From Nonomuraea turcica (GTDB lineage Bacteria > Actinomycetota > Actinomycetes > Streptosporangiales > Streptosporangiaceae): 64,000 nt of DNA. The translations under genes and the position numbers were made by a program. Location of the stretch: contig NZ_JAUZQF010000015.1 of NCBI RefSeq assembly GCF_030718205.1, positions 124,001 to 188,000 of the forward strand, in the 5' to 3' direction. The notes beneath the pieces are model-generated. The model worked only from the letters and a program-made list of their open reading frames with translations. It made no database searches and was not told the DNA's origin. The stretch's first letter is position 1. Each line of letters begins with the position of its first letter. This document shows, in pieces, positions 42,372 to 49,251 of the stretch.

Positions 42372-43145
42372 CTACAGCGGGGGAAAGTTCGGCGGGCGGC
42401 GTTCCAGGAAGCCGGCGACGCCTTCGGCGAAGTCGGGGCGGCCGAAGGAGGTCATCATCTCCTGGACGGCCACCTTGGCGGACTCCTCGAGCGTGACGTC
42501 CCAATCCCGCCACACCTGCCGCTTGATCACCGCCATCGACGCCGGCGAGCTGTGCACGGCCAGCTCCCGCGCGTATGCCTGGGCCTCGGCCACCACCCCG
42601 TCCCCCGGCACCACCCGGTTGACCAGCCCCAGCTCGTACGCCTCCCCCCCGGTGAACACGCGCCCCGACAACAGCACGTCCATGGCCCGCTGCTGCCCCA
42701 TGATCCGGGGCAGCACCCATGACAGCCCGTACTCGGCGATCAGCCCGCGCCGCGGGAAGGCGGTGGTCCACTTGGCGGACTCGGCCGTGAAGACCAGGTC
42801 ACAGACCAGGGCATGCACCATGCCGAGCCCCGCGCAGGCCCCGTTGACCGCCGCGATGATCGGCTTGCCGATGGTCGTGGGGAAGCTGGTGGGCCGCGGA
42901 TCCGGGGTCTCGTCGTAGGAGCCGGTCTGGATGGCGTTCAGGGTCTTGAAGTCGGCCCCGGAGCAGAACCCCCTGCCCGCACCCGTGACCACCACGGCCC
43001 GCACCCCGGGGTCTTTCTCCGCCTCCGCCAGCAGGTCGAAGTAGCGCCGCCCCATCGCGTCCGTCCAGGCGTTGAGCGTGTCGGGACGGTTGAAGGTCAG
43101 CGTGAGCACGCCCTGGTCGACAGCTGAAAGCACGCGTTCCGCCAT
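42372..43145 (-). CDS. Enoyl-CoA hydratase/isomerase family protein
   Basis: A 257-residue crotonase-fold enzyme. Oxyanion-hole strands are AVVVTGAGRGFCSGADFKTL and KPIIAAVNGACAGLGMVHAL; the latter helix region is followed by FPRRGLIAEYGLSWVLPRI, which places a Glu near the catalytic site. LLSGRVFTGGEAYELGLVNR is the usual trimer segment. The substrate (fatty acyl-CoA or aromatic acyl-CoA) is not determined. The ATG at 43145 begins MAERVLSAVDQGVLTLTFNR, just where homology-like sequence starts. Divergent from the phosphatase gene; the 3' end lies 20 bp from the tRNA. Confidence 0.85.
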   Translation of the reverse strand: MAERVLSAVDQGVLTLTFNRPDTLNAWTDAMGRRYFDLLAEAEKDPGVRAVVVTGAGRGFCSGADFKTLNAIQTGSYDETPDPRPTSFPTTIGKPIIAAVNGACAGLGMVHALVCDLVFTAESAKWTTAFPRRGLIAEYGLSWVLPRIMGQQRAMDVLLSGRVFTGGEAYELGLVNRVVPGDGVVAEAQAYARELAVHSSPASMAVIKRQVWRDWDVTLEESAKVAVQEMMTSFGRPDFAEGVAGFLERRPPNFPPL

Positions 43146-43194
43146 GCTCCAACCGAACCATGTTCTAGCCCGCGACGGCAAGTACCGTGTCCCC

Positions 43195-43896
43195 ATGGAC
43201 CGAGACCTCGCCTGGGACGGCTGCCACAACGTCCGGGACCTGGGCGGCCTGCCGGCCGCCGGCGAGCGGCGCACCCGCTGGGGAGCCGTGGTGCGCTCCG
43301 ACACGCCCGACCGGCTGACCGAGGCGGGCTGGGCGGCGGCAGCGGCTCACGGCGTACGGACCATCGTGGACCTGCGCACGCCGGGCGAGCACCGGGCGGC
43401 GGGCCAGGGCCATCGCCCGCCGTGGATGACCGTGATCGACGTGCCGCTGCACGAGCCCGGCGAGCCCCACGAGCACGGCGGCACGCCGCTCTATCTCCGT
43501 GCCTTCCTGGAGCGTCACCCGGATCGGTGTGCCCGCGTGCTGCGGGAGGTCGCGCAGGCGCCGCCGGGCGGGGTGCTCGTGCACTGCGCGGCTGGACGCG
43601 ACCGCACCGGCCTGATCGCCTTGTTGCTGCTCACGCTGGCCGGGGTCGGCGCGCCGGACATCCTGGCCGACTACGAGCGGTCGACGGCCCGCCTGCGCCC
43701 GCTCTACGCCGCGCTCGGCCAGCCCGACGACGACCTGCGAGTGCAGGCATACCTGGCCAGGACGGGCACCACCGCGCGCGAGGCCGTGCTGGCGGCGCTC
43801 GACGGCCTCCACGGTCTGGACGCCCACGTGAGCGCCGCCGACCTGGCCGCCCTGCGCGAGCGGCTCACCGCGCGCGAGCCGCGCGCGGGCGGCTAA
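43195..43896 (+). CDS. Tyrosine/phosphoinositide phosphatase family protein
   Basis: A 233-residue protein with the Cys-based phosphatase loop VHCAAGRDRTGLIALLLL (CX5R motif). The N-terminal NVRDLGGLPA motif is typical of the Y_phosphatase3 family (MptpB-like). The aspartate-type general acid region is around VIDVPLHEPG. Substrate unknown. TACCGT (43183-43188) lies six bases before the ATG, so the message is probably leaderless. The stop codon overlaps that of the convergent NOS gene (CTAA shared). Confidence 0.8.
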   Translation: MDRDLAWDGCHNVRDLGGLPAAGERRTRWGAVVRSDTPDRLTEAGWAAAAAHGVRTIVDLRTPGEHRAAGQGHRPPWMTVIDVPLHEPGEPHEHGGTPLYLRAFLERHPDRCARVLREVAQAPPGGVLVHCAAGRDRTGLIALLLLTLAGVGAPDILADYERSTARLRPLYAALGQPDDDLRVQAYLARTGTTAREAVLAALDGLHGLDAHVSAADLAALRERLTAREPRAGG

Positions 43897-45029
43897 CGGT
43901 GGTGGGCGAAGGCCGGGGTGAGGACGCTGGTGTCGTAGTAGCGGTGGAAGACGGGCGTGGCGCTGCCCGACAGCGGCGGCACGATCCACGACCAGTCGGC
44001 CGGGCAGACGCGCCCCGCCTTCTCCTCCTTCGCCAGATGGGTGAGGAAACGCCGTGACTCCGTGTGGTGGTCGGTCATCGTCACCCCAGCCTGCTCGAAC
44101 GAGTGCAACACCGCCACGTTCAGCTCCACCAGCGCGTGGTCGCGCCACAGCGAGCGCTCGGTGGAGGTGTCCAGGCCGAGCCGCTCGGCCACCACCGCGA
44201 GCTGGTCGTACCTGTTGGTGTCGGCGAGGTTGCGCGCGCCGATCTCGGTCCCCATGTACCAGCCGTTGAACGGCGCACAGGGGTAGCAGATGCCGCCGAT
44301 CTCCAGGCACATGTCCGAGATGGCCGGTACGGCGTGCCAGCGCAGCCCCAGGTCGGCGAACCACGGGTACTCGGGATGCACCAGCGGCACCTCCAGCACG
44401 GCGTCGCCGGGCAGGTTGCACAGGAGCGGATCCCCGAACGCCGCCTGGATGATCACCGGCAGCACGTCGAACCGGCCGCCGGTGCCGCCGCGCCACCCCA
44501 GCGCCTTGGCCATGTCGGTGAGCTCGGCGTTCTTCGGGTCGCCAACAACCTGGCCGCCACGAACCCGATGCCCGGCGTAGCGGACGAGCTGGTCGTTCAG
44601 TATGCGGGGCCCCGGCAGGGCGGGGGTGTCGGGCTGCAGGACGGTGACCGTGGGCCTGATCTTGCCGTCGCCGGTGGCCTCGCGCAGGTGGTCGACGCAC
44701 TCGAGGGCCACGCCCTCGGCGGTGCTCACCTGCCTGCGGTCGCGTACCCGCAGCGAGCGCCAGTAGAGCCGGCCGATGCATCGGCTGCTGTTGCGCCAGG
44801 CCACCCGGGCGCCGAACTCAAGCTCCTCGAACGTGTGCGTGTAGGTCCCGGTACGGGCGACGTCCCTGGTGACGTCGCGCAGCCGGGCGTAGAGGCCGCC
44901 CACGGAGGGGTTCTCGGCGTGGTAGAGCCTGATGAAGCGCTCCGCCTCGCGCAGGTCGGTGGTTCGCTCCAGCCATGACCGCATGGCGGGCGCGTCGAAG
45001 GGACGCAGGGACGTGATCCAGGTACGCAC
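43893..45029 (-). CDS. nos: Nitric oxide synthase oxygenase (bacterial NOS)
   Basis: A 378-residue protein matching the heme/oxygenase domain of NOS, with no reductase domain, as in all bacterial NOS. The heme thiolate is Cys84 in WRNSSRCIGR. The arginine-binding region includes PFNGWYMGTEIGARN and the pterin region SWIVPPLSGSATPVFHR. It would oxidise arginine to citrulline and NO using cellular flavodoxin-type partners. The GTG at 45029 is chosen because upstream ATGs are out of frame; an internal ATG at 44984 is possible. The gene stands alone, without biosynthetic partners. Confidence 0.9.
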   Translation of the reverse strand: MRTWITSLRPFDAPAMRSWLERTTDLREAERFIRLYHAENPSVGGLYARLRDVTRDVARTGTYTHTFEELEFGARVAWRNSSRCIGRLYWRSLRVRDRRQVSTAEGVALECVDHLREATGDGKIRPTVTVLQPDTPALPGPRILNDQLVRYAGHRVRGGQVVGDPKNAELTDMAKALGWRGGTGGRFDVLPVIIQAAFGDPLLCNLPGDAVLEVPLVHPEYPWFADLGLRWHAVPAISDMCLEIGGICYPCAPFNGWYMGTEIGARNLADTNRYDQLAVVAERLGLDTSTERSLWRDHALVELNVAVLHSFEQAGVTMTDHHTESRRFLTHLAKEEKAGRVCPADWSWIVPPLSGSATPVFHRYYDTSVLTPAFAHHR

Positions 45030-45244
45030 GCGGCAACCAGCACTTCTCCATCAGCGGATCGCCCCGCCGGTTCCGGGTTCGGCGGCACGTCCTTGGCGGG
45101 GGCGCCCTTTCCTCGCCTCCGTCTCGACCTTCCCGCGGCTCCGGCCCAGGGGACCGGTGTCTCCATCCTTGCCCGCCCCACCCGCCTTTGTCCCGCCAAA
45201 TGAAAAATCATGTGCTCGTCGTGTCACAAAGCGTGAAAAGGCAG

Positions 45245-45271
45245 CGTGCCCCCGGCGGCTCCGGGGGCACG
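45245..45271 (-). terminator. Hairpin after the small secreted protein gene
   Basis: CGTGCCCCCGG / CCGGGGGCACG, a perfect 11-bp stem with a 5-nt loop, 5 bp beyond the minus-strand stop at 45277. Confidence 0.6.
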
Positions 45272-45276
45272 ACGCT

Positions 45277-45708
45277 CTACTTCGCCACGAAGTCGTCCCA
45301 CACGCAGGTGAGGTGGAGGACGCGGCGCTCGTGCCAGCGCTTGCCGACGACCTTACGCGGCAGTTCCTTGGCGGGAACGGCGATCGACACCCGGTCGGCG
45401 GGAACGAGCGTGACGCCGTCCGCGGCGGTTTCCCAGGTGTTCTCCGGTTCGATGACCTTCTCATCGATGAGCTCGGCGACCTTGGCCCTGGAGAATGTCA
45501 CGGCCTTGCCGCGGCCACTGATCCAGCACGTCAGCTTGCCGCTGACGAAGACCGGCTCGGCCGGCTCGGCGTGCACCTTGACCGAGCCTTCGTGGCCCGG
45601 CTTGGGGTGCACTCTGATCGGCTCGTGGTCGGCCAGCGCGGTCCCGGCCATGCCGGCCAGTCCTAGCACGACCGCCGTCCCGACGATCGCGAGGCGCCGC
45701 TTCAACAT
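45277..45708 (-). CDS. Small secreted protein, unknown function
   Basis: A 143-residue exported protein. The signal peptide MLKRRLAIVGTAVVLGLAGM ends near ALA-D. The mature part has two cysteines (LTCWIS, LTCVWD), likely a disulfide, and a basic centre (KVVGKRWHERR). It looks like a small beta-rich domain; no family is recognised. The ATG at 45708 has GGGAGGG upstream. A hairpin follows the stop, so it is monocistronic. Confidence 0.7.
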   Translation of the reverse strand: MLKRRLAIVGTAVVLGLAGMAGTALADHEPIRVHPKPGHEGSVKVHAEPAEPVFVSGKLTCWISGRGKAVTFSRAKVAELIDEKVIEPENTWETAADGVTLVPADRVSIAVPAKELPRKVVGKRWHERRVLHLTCVWDDFVAK

Positions 45709-45844
45709 GGGATCTCCCTCCCCGAGGTGATTCGGACTCCTGGAGGGTCGTACGCGGCGCCTGAAGCGGGGCTTAAGACACCCGAAGTGATCTTCAGTGA
45801 TCTATGATCCCTATAAACGCGTCAAGGTGATCCCACAAAGCAAC

Positions 45845-45873
45845 AAGGCCTCTCCCGAACGGGAAGAGGCCTT
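45845..45873 (-). terminator. Displaced terminator of tRNA-Asn
   Basis: AAGGCCTCT-CCC-GAAC-GGG-A-AGAGGCCTT, a 12-bp stem with one bulge. It lies just outside the left attachment repeat, where the 3' end of tRNA-Asn would have been before the element inserted. Confidence 0.6.
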
Positions 45874-45881
45874 GATGAGTG

Positions 45882-45904
45882 GCTCCCGCGATAGGACTCG
45901 AACC
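45882..45904. repeat. Left attachment repeat (att)
   Basis: GCTCCCGCGATAGGACTCGA followed by ACC, identical over 23 bp to 48219-48241 within tRNA-Asn. It covers the acceptor 3' strand and part of the T arm. Confidence 0.85.
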
Positions 45905-45997
45905 AGCTGCCCGCCGTTTGGATCAGTTCATGCGGATCCAGATGCGAGGTCAGCCCGTTCGTCTGAGTTCGCATCCGGTCCGGCTCGTTCAGCGCGC

Positions 45998-46018
45998 GTG
46001 GCTCCCGTCTTGGCTCCC
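45998..46018 (+). repeat. Two direct GTGGCTCCC-type boxes, left end
   Basis: GTGGCTCCC (45998-46006) and TTGGCTCCC (46010-46018), 12 bp apart start to start. A further GTGGCTCCC overlaps the left att (45879-45887). The same spacing occurs at the right end, suggesting integrase arm-binding sites. Confidence 0.5.
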
Positions 46019-46091
46019 CTACGGACGCTCAGCCAATCACGTCTCTCTCGTCGCAGAGTTGAACCCGCAGCTCGACTGCGGCAACCACACG

Positions 46092-46559
46092 TCAAAGCTT
46101 TTCGTGGGTCCAGCCCGCTCGCCACGCTCCGTACGTAATTTGGTATGCTGGGCCGCAGACGCCGTCATTGCACCTATGCTTCCCGAACTTCAGCCGACTG
46201 ACCTTTCCGCGTTCAAGGCCGTAGTAGTCCAGCCTCCACCTCCAGAGATTAGGACCGATTCCTTTAGTGCAGATTGCACTGACATTCGCGAGGTTGTAGG
46301 CCCGTTGCCGGGCGGTACTCTTCCCTGTGGGGCCATACGCCCATCGGATGTGTTGCTCGTCGACTTTATGTCGTGGGATGCCGGTGTCGTACGACTTTTT
46401 GCCCGTCCCCTTCTTGCATGTCGCACCCCACTTGGTGTACAGGTAGCCTGGAGATGCCGAAGCCGCTTGCGGAGCGACCAGCATGGTGCCCATGGCGACC
46501 ATGGATATGGCTATTCCAACGGTGAGTCGTCTTGTCGCTAACGTGATTGGTTTCCGCAC
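46092..46559 (-). CDS. Secreted cargo protein of the integrative element
   Basis: A 155-residue exported protein. The signal peptide (VRKPITLATRRLTVGIAISM, cleavage near ASA-S) is followed by a mature domain of about 115 residues with four or more cysteines (GATCKKG, AICTKG, HRCND, GVCGP), probably two disulfides, and many aromatic and basic residues. No known toxin or enzyme motif is seen. The GTG at 46559 fits AAAGGCGG upstream and starts the signal peptide; longer in-frame starts add a basic unrelated tail. It is the only clear cargo gene. Confidence 0.65.
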   Translation of the reverse strand: MRKPITLATRRLTVGIAISMVAMGTMLVAPQAASASPGYLYTKWGATCKKGTGKKSYDTGIPRHKVDEQHIRWAYGPTGKSTARQRAYNLANVSAICTKGIGPNLWRWRLDYYGLERGKVSRLKFGKHRCNDGVCGPAYQITYGAWRAGWTHEKL

Positions 46560-47128
46560 GAGCCCGCCTTTCGCTGAATGGCGCTGGTGGCAAAACCGTA
46601 GTGGTGGTCGGTATATTCGCGGTATGTCGAGGGCCGCTTGTCGATCTCTGCGGTAAGCATGTACATCCCTCGCAAAGCCCCTGGCCTGCCCGGAGCCGGA
46701 GCGCCCCCGCCGGAGGCAATGAAGTAAGGCCAGGCGCCATGACCGCGTGCGCTTGCGCTGATGAGCTCGGCCCGTGACCCGAGTAGTGCGCTTCCCCTTG
46801 CGGCCCTGTCCTTCGTCCGCGCCAGCCGACCGGCGTTGTGCGGGTCGGGCATGGGAGCCCAAGCGGGAGTGCCCGGCCCGTGCCGCGTCGGCGGCGCGTG
46901 CGGCCCGGTCAGGGCCGCTTTAAGTATGAGAAGAAAGTTCTCACAGGGAATGGATGGTCAACTGTGACGGCGATGGACTGGCGGGAGGCGCAGCGGAGTG
47001 AGCGCAGCAGTTCGCGAAACTCTTCGGTTTCAGGCTCGTCAGGGAAGCGCTGTTCAAGTACAGCATCTAGTCCCCGCGACCATGAGCGGCGAAGGGAGTA
47101 CATCGCTCGCCTTCGAACGGAGAGCGGC
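46560..47128. other. Non-coding or decayed stretch inside the element
   Basis: 569 bp between the cargo gene and the integrase. In one plus-strand frame 47002-47067 would encode AQQFAKLFGFRLVREALFKY-SI, which looks protein-like, but stops lie on both sides, so it may be a remnant of a lost gene. The integrase frame stays open upstream but with low-complexity sequence. Confidence 0.4.
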
Positions 47129-48127
47129 ATGAGCAGAGAGGAGCTCGACTATTCGATCTACTTCGATGCGAGCAAGAACGCCTGGATCGCTGCCGTCTCC
47201 CTCGGCTTCGACGGCGCAGGCCGCCGCGTTCGCCTGCTGACCCCAAAGATCAAGAAGCTCCGCGAAGAGGCCGAGAAGGGGATCAAGACCAAGGCCAACT
47301 ACCGCGTCAACGACGCTGTCGAAGACTTCCTCACTCACGGACTCAAGGGCCGTAGCCTTGGCACCATCACGCACGCACGATCGATGGCCGAGAACCAGAT
47401 CAAACCAAAGATCGGCAACTATCGATTGAAGGATCTTCGTGCCGAACACGTCGATCTCTGGCTGGACGAACTCGCCGAAAGCCTCGCCACCAAAACGATC
47501 ATCCAGATACACAACCTCTTGACCCGAGCCATCCGCATGGCAGAGAAGCGCGAACTCGTCGGTCGGAACGTCTCGGCCTTGTGTGAGACACCACACGGGC
47601 AGGAAGGCCGGCCAAGCAAGTCCCTCACGTTGGACCTGGCCGTAGCGGTCCTCAAGGCCTGTAACGGGGAGAGTTTCGGCGCGTACGTCATTACCTCCCT
47701 CCTCACAGGCATCCGGCCAGAGGAGGCACGAAAGCTCCTCTGGGAAGCCGTGGACCTCGACGGAAGACCGAACGCGAAACCGCCCATTCCACCGTCCATC
47801 TCGGTTCTTCGCGCCGATCGGGTCGGTGGCGACACCAAGATCAAAAAGTCGCGCCGGGCACTTGATCCCATGCGTGTCCTGCGCGGCCTGCGAATGATCA
47901 CCAAGAAGGCGGGCATCGGGAACCGCTGGAAGGTACGGGAGCTCCGACACTCCTTCGTCTCGATCCTCAGCGACGGGGACGTTTCGATAGAACGTATCGC
48001 TGATCTTGTCGGGCACTCGACGCCCAACACCACGCAAACCGTCTACCAGCACCAGATCAGACCGGTCATCGTCCATGGAGCCGAGGCCATGGATGTTGTC
48101 TTCGGCAACGGTGATCAAACCGGGTAG
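47129..48127 (+). CDS. int: Tyrosine recombinase (site-specific integrase)
   Basis: A 332-residue integrase. The N-terminus (SIYFDASKNAWIAAVSLGFD) is an AP2-like arm-binding domain, then a SAM-like core-binding helix bundle, then the catalytic domain: Arg196 in LLTGIRPEEARKL, the box II segment RELRHSFVSIL, His296 in LVGHSTPN and nucleophile Tyr306 in TVYQHQ. The first His of the HxxR box is Arg here, as in some actinobacterial relatives. The ATG at 47129 has GGAGAG upstream. Its stop sits 92 bp from the right att, typical for tRNA-targeting integrases. Confidence 0.9.
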   Translation: MSREELDYSIYFDASKNAWIAAVSLGFDGAGRRVRLLTPKIKKLREEAEKGIKTKANYRVNDAVEDFLTHGLKGRSLGTITHARSMAENQIKPKIGNYRLKDLRAEHVDLWLDELAESLATKTIIQIHNLLTRAIRMAEKRELVGRNVSALCETPHGQEGRPSKSLTLDLAVAVLKACNGESFGAYVITSLLTGIRPEEARKLLWEAVDLDGRPNAKPPIPPSISVLRADRVGGDTKIKKSRRALDPMRVLRGLRMITKKAGIGNRWKVRELRHSFVSILSDGDVSIERIADLVGHSTPNTTQTVYQHQIRPVIVHGAEAMDVVFGNGDQTG

Positions 48128-48147
48128 TGGCTCCCTCGGTGGCTCCC
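48127..48147 (+). repeat. Two direct GTGGCTCCC boxes, right end
   Basis: GTGGCTCCC at 48127-48135 and 48139-48147, again 12 bp apart. The first overlaps the integrase stop codon. Confidence 0.5.
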
Positions 48148-48156
48148 GGAACGGCT

Positions 48157-48191
48157 CAGGCCCCCTATCCTTGATCTAGGAAGGGGGCCTG
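48157..48191. terminator. Hairpin between integrase and tRNA-Asn
   Basis: CAGGCCCCCT / AGGGGGCCTG with an inner TCC/GGA extension. It can end both integrase and tRNA transcripts and so replaces the tRNA terminator moved to 45845. Confidence 0.65.
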
Positions 48192-48218
48192 ACCTGTGTG
48201 TTCCGCAAGCTCTAAAGA

Positions 48219-48241
48219 GCTCCCGCGATAGGACTCGAACC
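48219..48241. repeat. Right attachment repeat (att), within tRNA-Asn
   Basis: The 23 bp identical to 45882-45904. The tRNA remains complete because this copy retains the 3' end. Confidence 0.85.
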
Positions 48242-48291
48242 TATAACCTGCCGGTTAACAGCCGGCTGCTCTGCCGTTGAGCTACGCGGGA
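48220..48291 (-). tRNA. tRNA-Asn(GTT)
   Basis: Minus strand: acceptor TCCCGCG/CGCGGGA, discriminator G, D stem GCTC/GAGC, anticodon arm GCCGG-CTGTTAA-CCGGC, T arm TATAG-GTTCGAG type. Anticodon GTT reads Asn codons. No encoded CCA. Serves as integration site. Confidence 0.95.
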
Positions 48292-48420
48292 TCGACACCG
48301 TCTCTGCGCTGATCACCAGGGCCTTCGGCCCTTGCGTCGTGCGCAGGAATAGATTAGCGCACTCCGGGAGTGCGTGTCGCATCGTGAGCGGGGTAGGCCC
48401 GGAGACAGCGGAGGTGCGAA

Positions 48421-48750
48421 ATGCGATATCGGATGACATTCGCTGCGGGCCTGGCGATCGGCTACGTGCTGGGCAGCCGGGCCGGACGCGAACGGTACGA
48501 ACAGATCAAGCGGGCGGCGCAGAGGATCGCCGACAACCCCCGGGTCCAGGAGGCCGCGGGCGTGGTCGGCGCGCAGGCATCGAAGTACGCGGGAATGGCC
48601 AGGTCCAGGATGGGCGACACGCTGCAGCAGCGGATCCCGTTCCTGAGCCGTGAGGCCCACAAGCACGATGGCGGCACCGGCTGGCCGGAGGAGGAGGCCC
48701 AGGGCGAGAGCGTGGAGAAGAAGGCCCGCGAGAGCGGGATCCCGTACTGA
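48421..48750 (+). CDS. YtxH-like small membrane-associated protein
   Basis: A 109-residue protein starting MRYRMTFAAGLAIGYVLGSR, a glycine-zipper membrane helix, followed by a charged amphipathic helix (ERYEQIKRAAQRIADNPRVQ) and a hydrophilic tail. The shape is that of YtxH-like proteins; function unknown. The ATG follows GGAGGTG. It stands alone on this strand next to tRNA-Asn. Confidence 0.7.
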   Translation: MRYRMTFAAGLAIGYVLGSRAGRERYEQIKRAAQRIADNPRVQEAAGVVGAQASKYAGMARSRMGDTLQQRIPFLSREAHKHDGGTGWPEEEAQGESVEKKARESGIPY

Positions 48751-48774
48751 CCGAGCGCAGGGTTGTGCGCGAGG

Positions 48775-49251
48775 TCACACGCCCATGCTGCGGCGCACTC
48801 CCTCCAGAGCCTGCTCGGCCTGTGCGCGCAGGCCGGGATCCTCAGGGTCGAGGCCCTCGTCGAAGACGAGGGTCCAGCCCAGCACCTCGCCGCCGGGCCG
48901 GCGCCTGGCCACCAGCCGCACGCCGCCCCGGCCGGGCAGCTTGACGTGCTTGTTCACCACGATCGTGGCGTTGACGCGTTCCCGGACGGTCTCGGGCAGC
49001 ATGCGCGGCTCGTCGATGCGCTCTACGTAGGACCCGCCGTCCATGGTCGTGACGATCAGCCCCTCCTCGCTCCACGATGCCCTGTCGATCGTCTCGTAGG
49101 GCACCCGCGTCCCGTCGGGCAGGTAGAGGGCGAGGTTCGTGGCGACGAGGAAGCCGCCGGCCTGACCGGGCGCGAACGTCAGCACCCGCTCCCCCGGCTC
49201 GGTGGTCAACGATTTGCGCACGTCGGCGGGCAGACGGCGGAAGATGCTCAT
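48775..49251 (-). CDS. Conserved hypothetical protein, PH-like beta fold
   Basis: A 158-residue soluble protein (MSIFRRLPADVRKSLTTEPG, FLVATNLALYLPDGTRVPYE, RLVARRRPGGEVLGWTLVFD). The alternating strands and final helix (AEQALEGVRRSMGV) suggest a pleckstrin-homology-like barrel, but no family is confirmed. Its ATG overlaps the stop of the upstream glycosidase gene as ATGA, so the pair is coupled. Function unknown. Confidence 0.6.
   Translation of the reverse strand: MSIFRRLPADVRKSLTTEPGERVLTFAPGQAGGFLVATNLALYLPDGTRVPYETIDRASWSEEGLIVTTMDGGSYVERIDEPRMLPETVRERVNATIVVNKHVKLPGRGGVRLVARRRPGGEVLGWTLVFDEGLDPEDPGLRAQAEQALEGVRRSMGV

Larger units (their letters stand above)
45882..48241. mobile_element. 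Small integrative element in tRNA-Asn
   Basis: About 2.36 kb flanked by 23-bp direct repeats identical to the 3' end of tRNA-Asn. It carries a tyrosine integrase next to the intact tRNA and one secreted-protein gene in the opposite direction. Base composition is less GC-rich than the surrounding chromosome. No replication, transfer or phage structural genes are visible, so it is a minimal or decayed element (satellite or ICE remnant). Confidence 0.8.

Noticed and set aside
43893..45029. Nitric oxide synthase as part of a thaxtomin-like nitration cluster
   Set aside because: No P450 or nonribosomal peptide synthetase gene occurs nearby.
47002..47067. Protein-like piece AQQFAKLFGFRLVREALFKY in the element
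   Set aside because: Flanked by stops on both sides and only 22 codons; too short and unsupported to call a gene, so kept only as a possible remnant.
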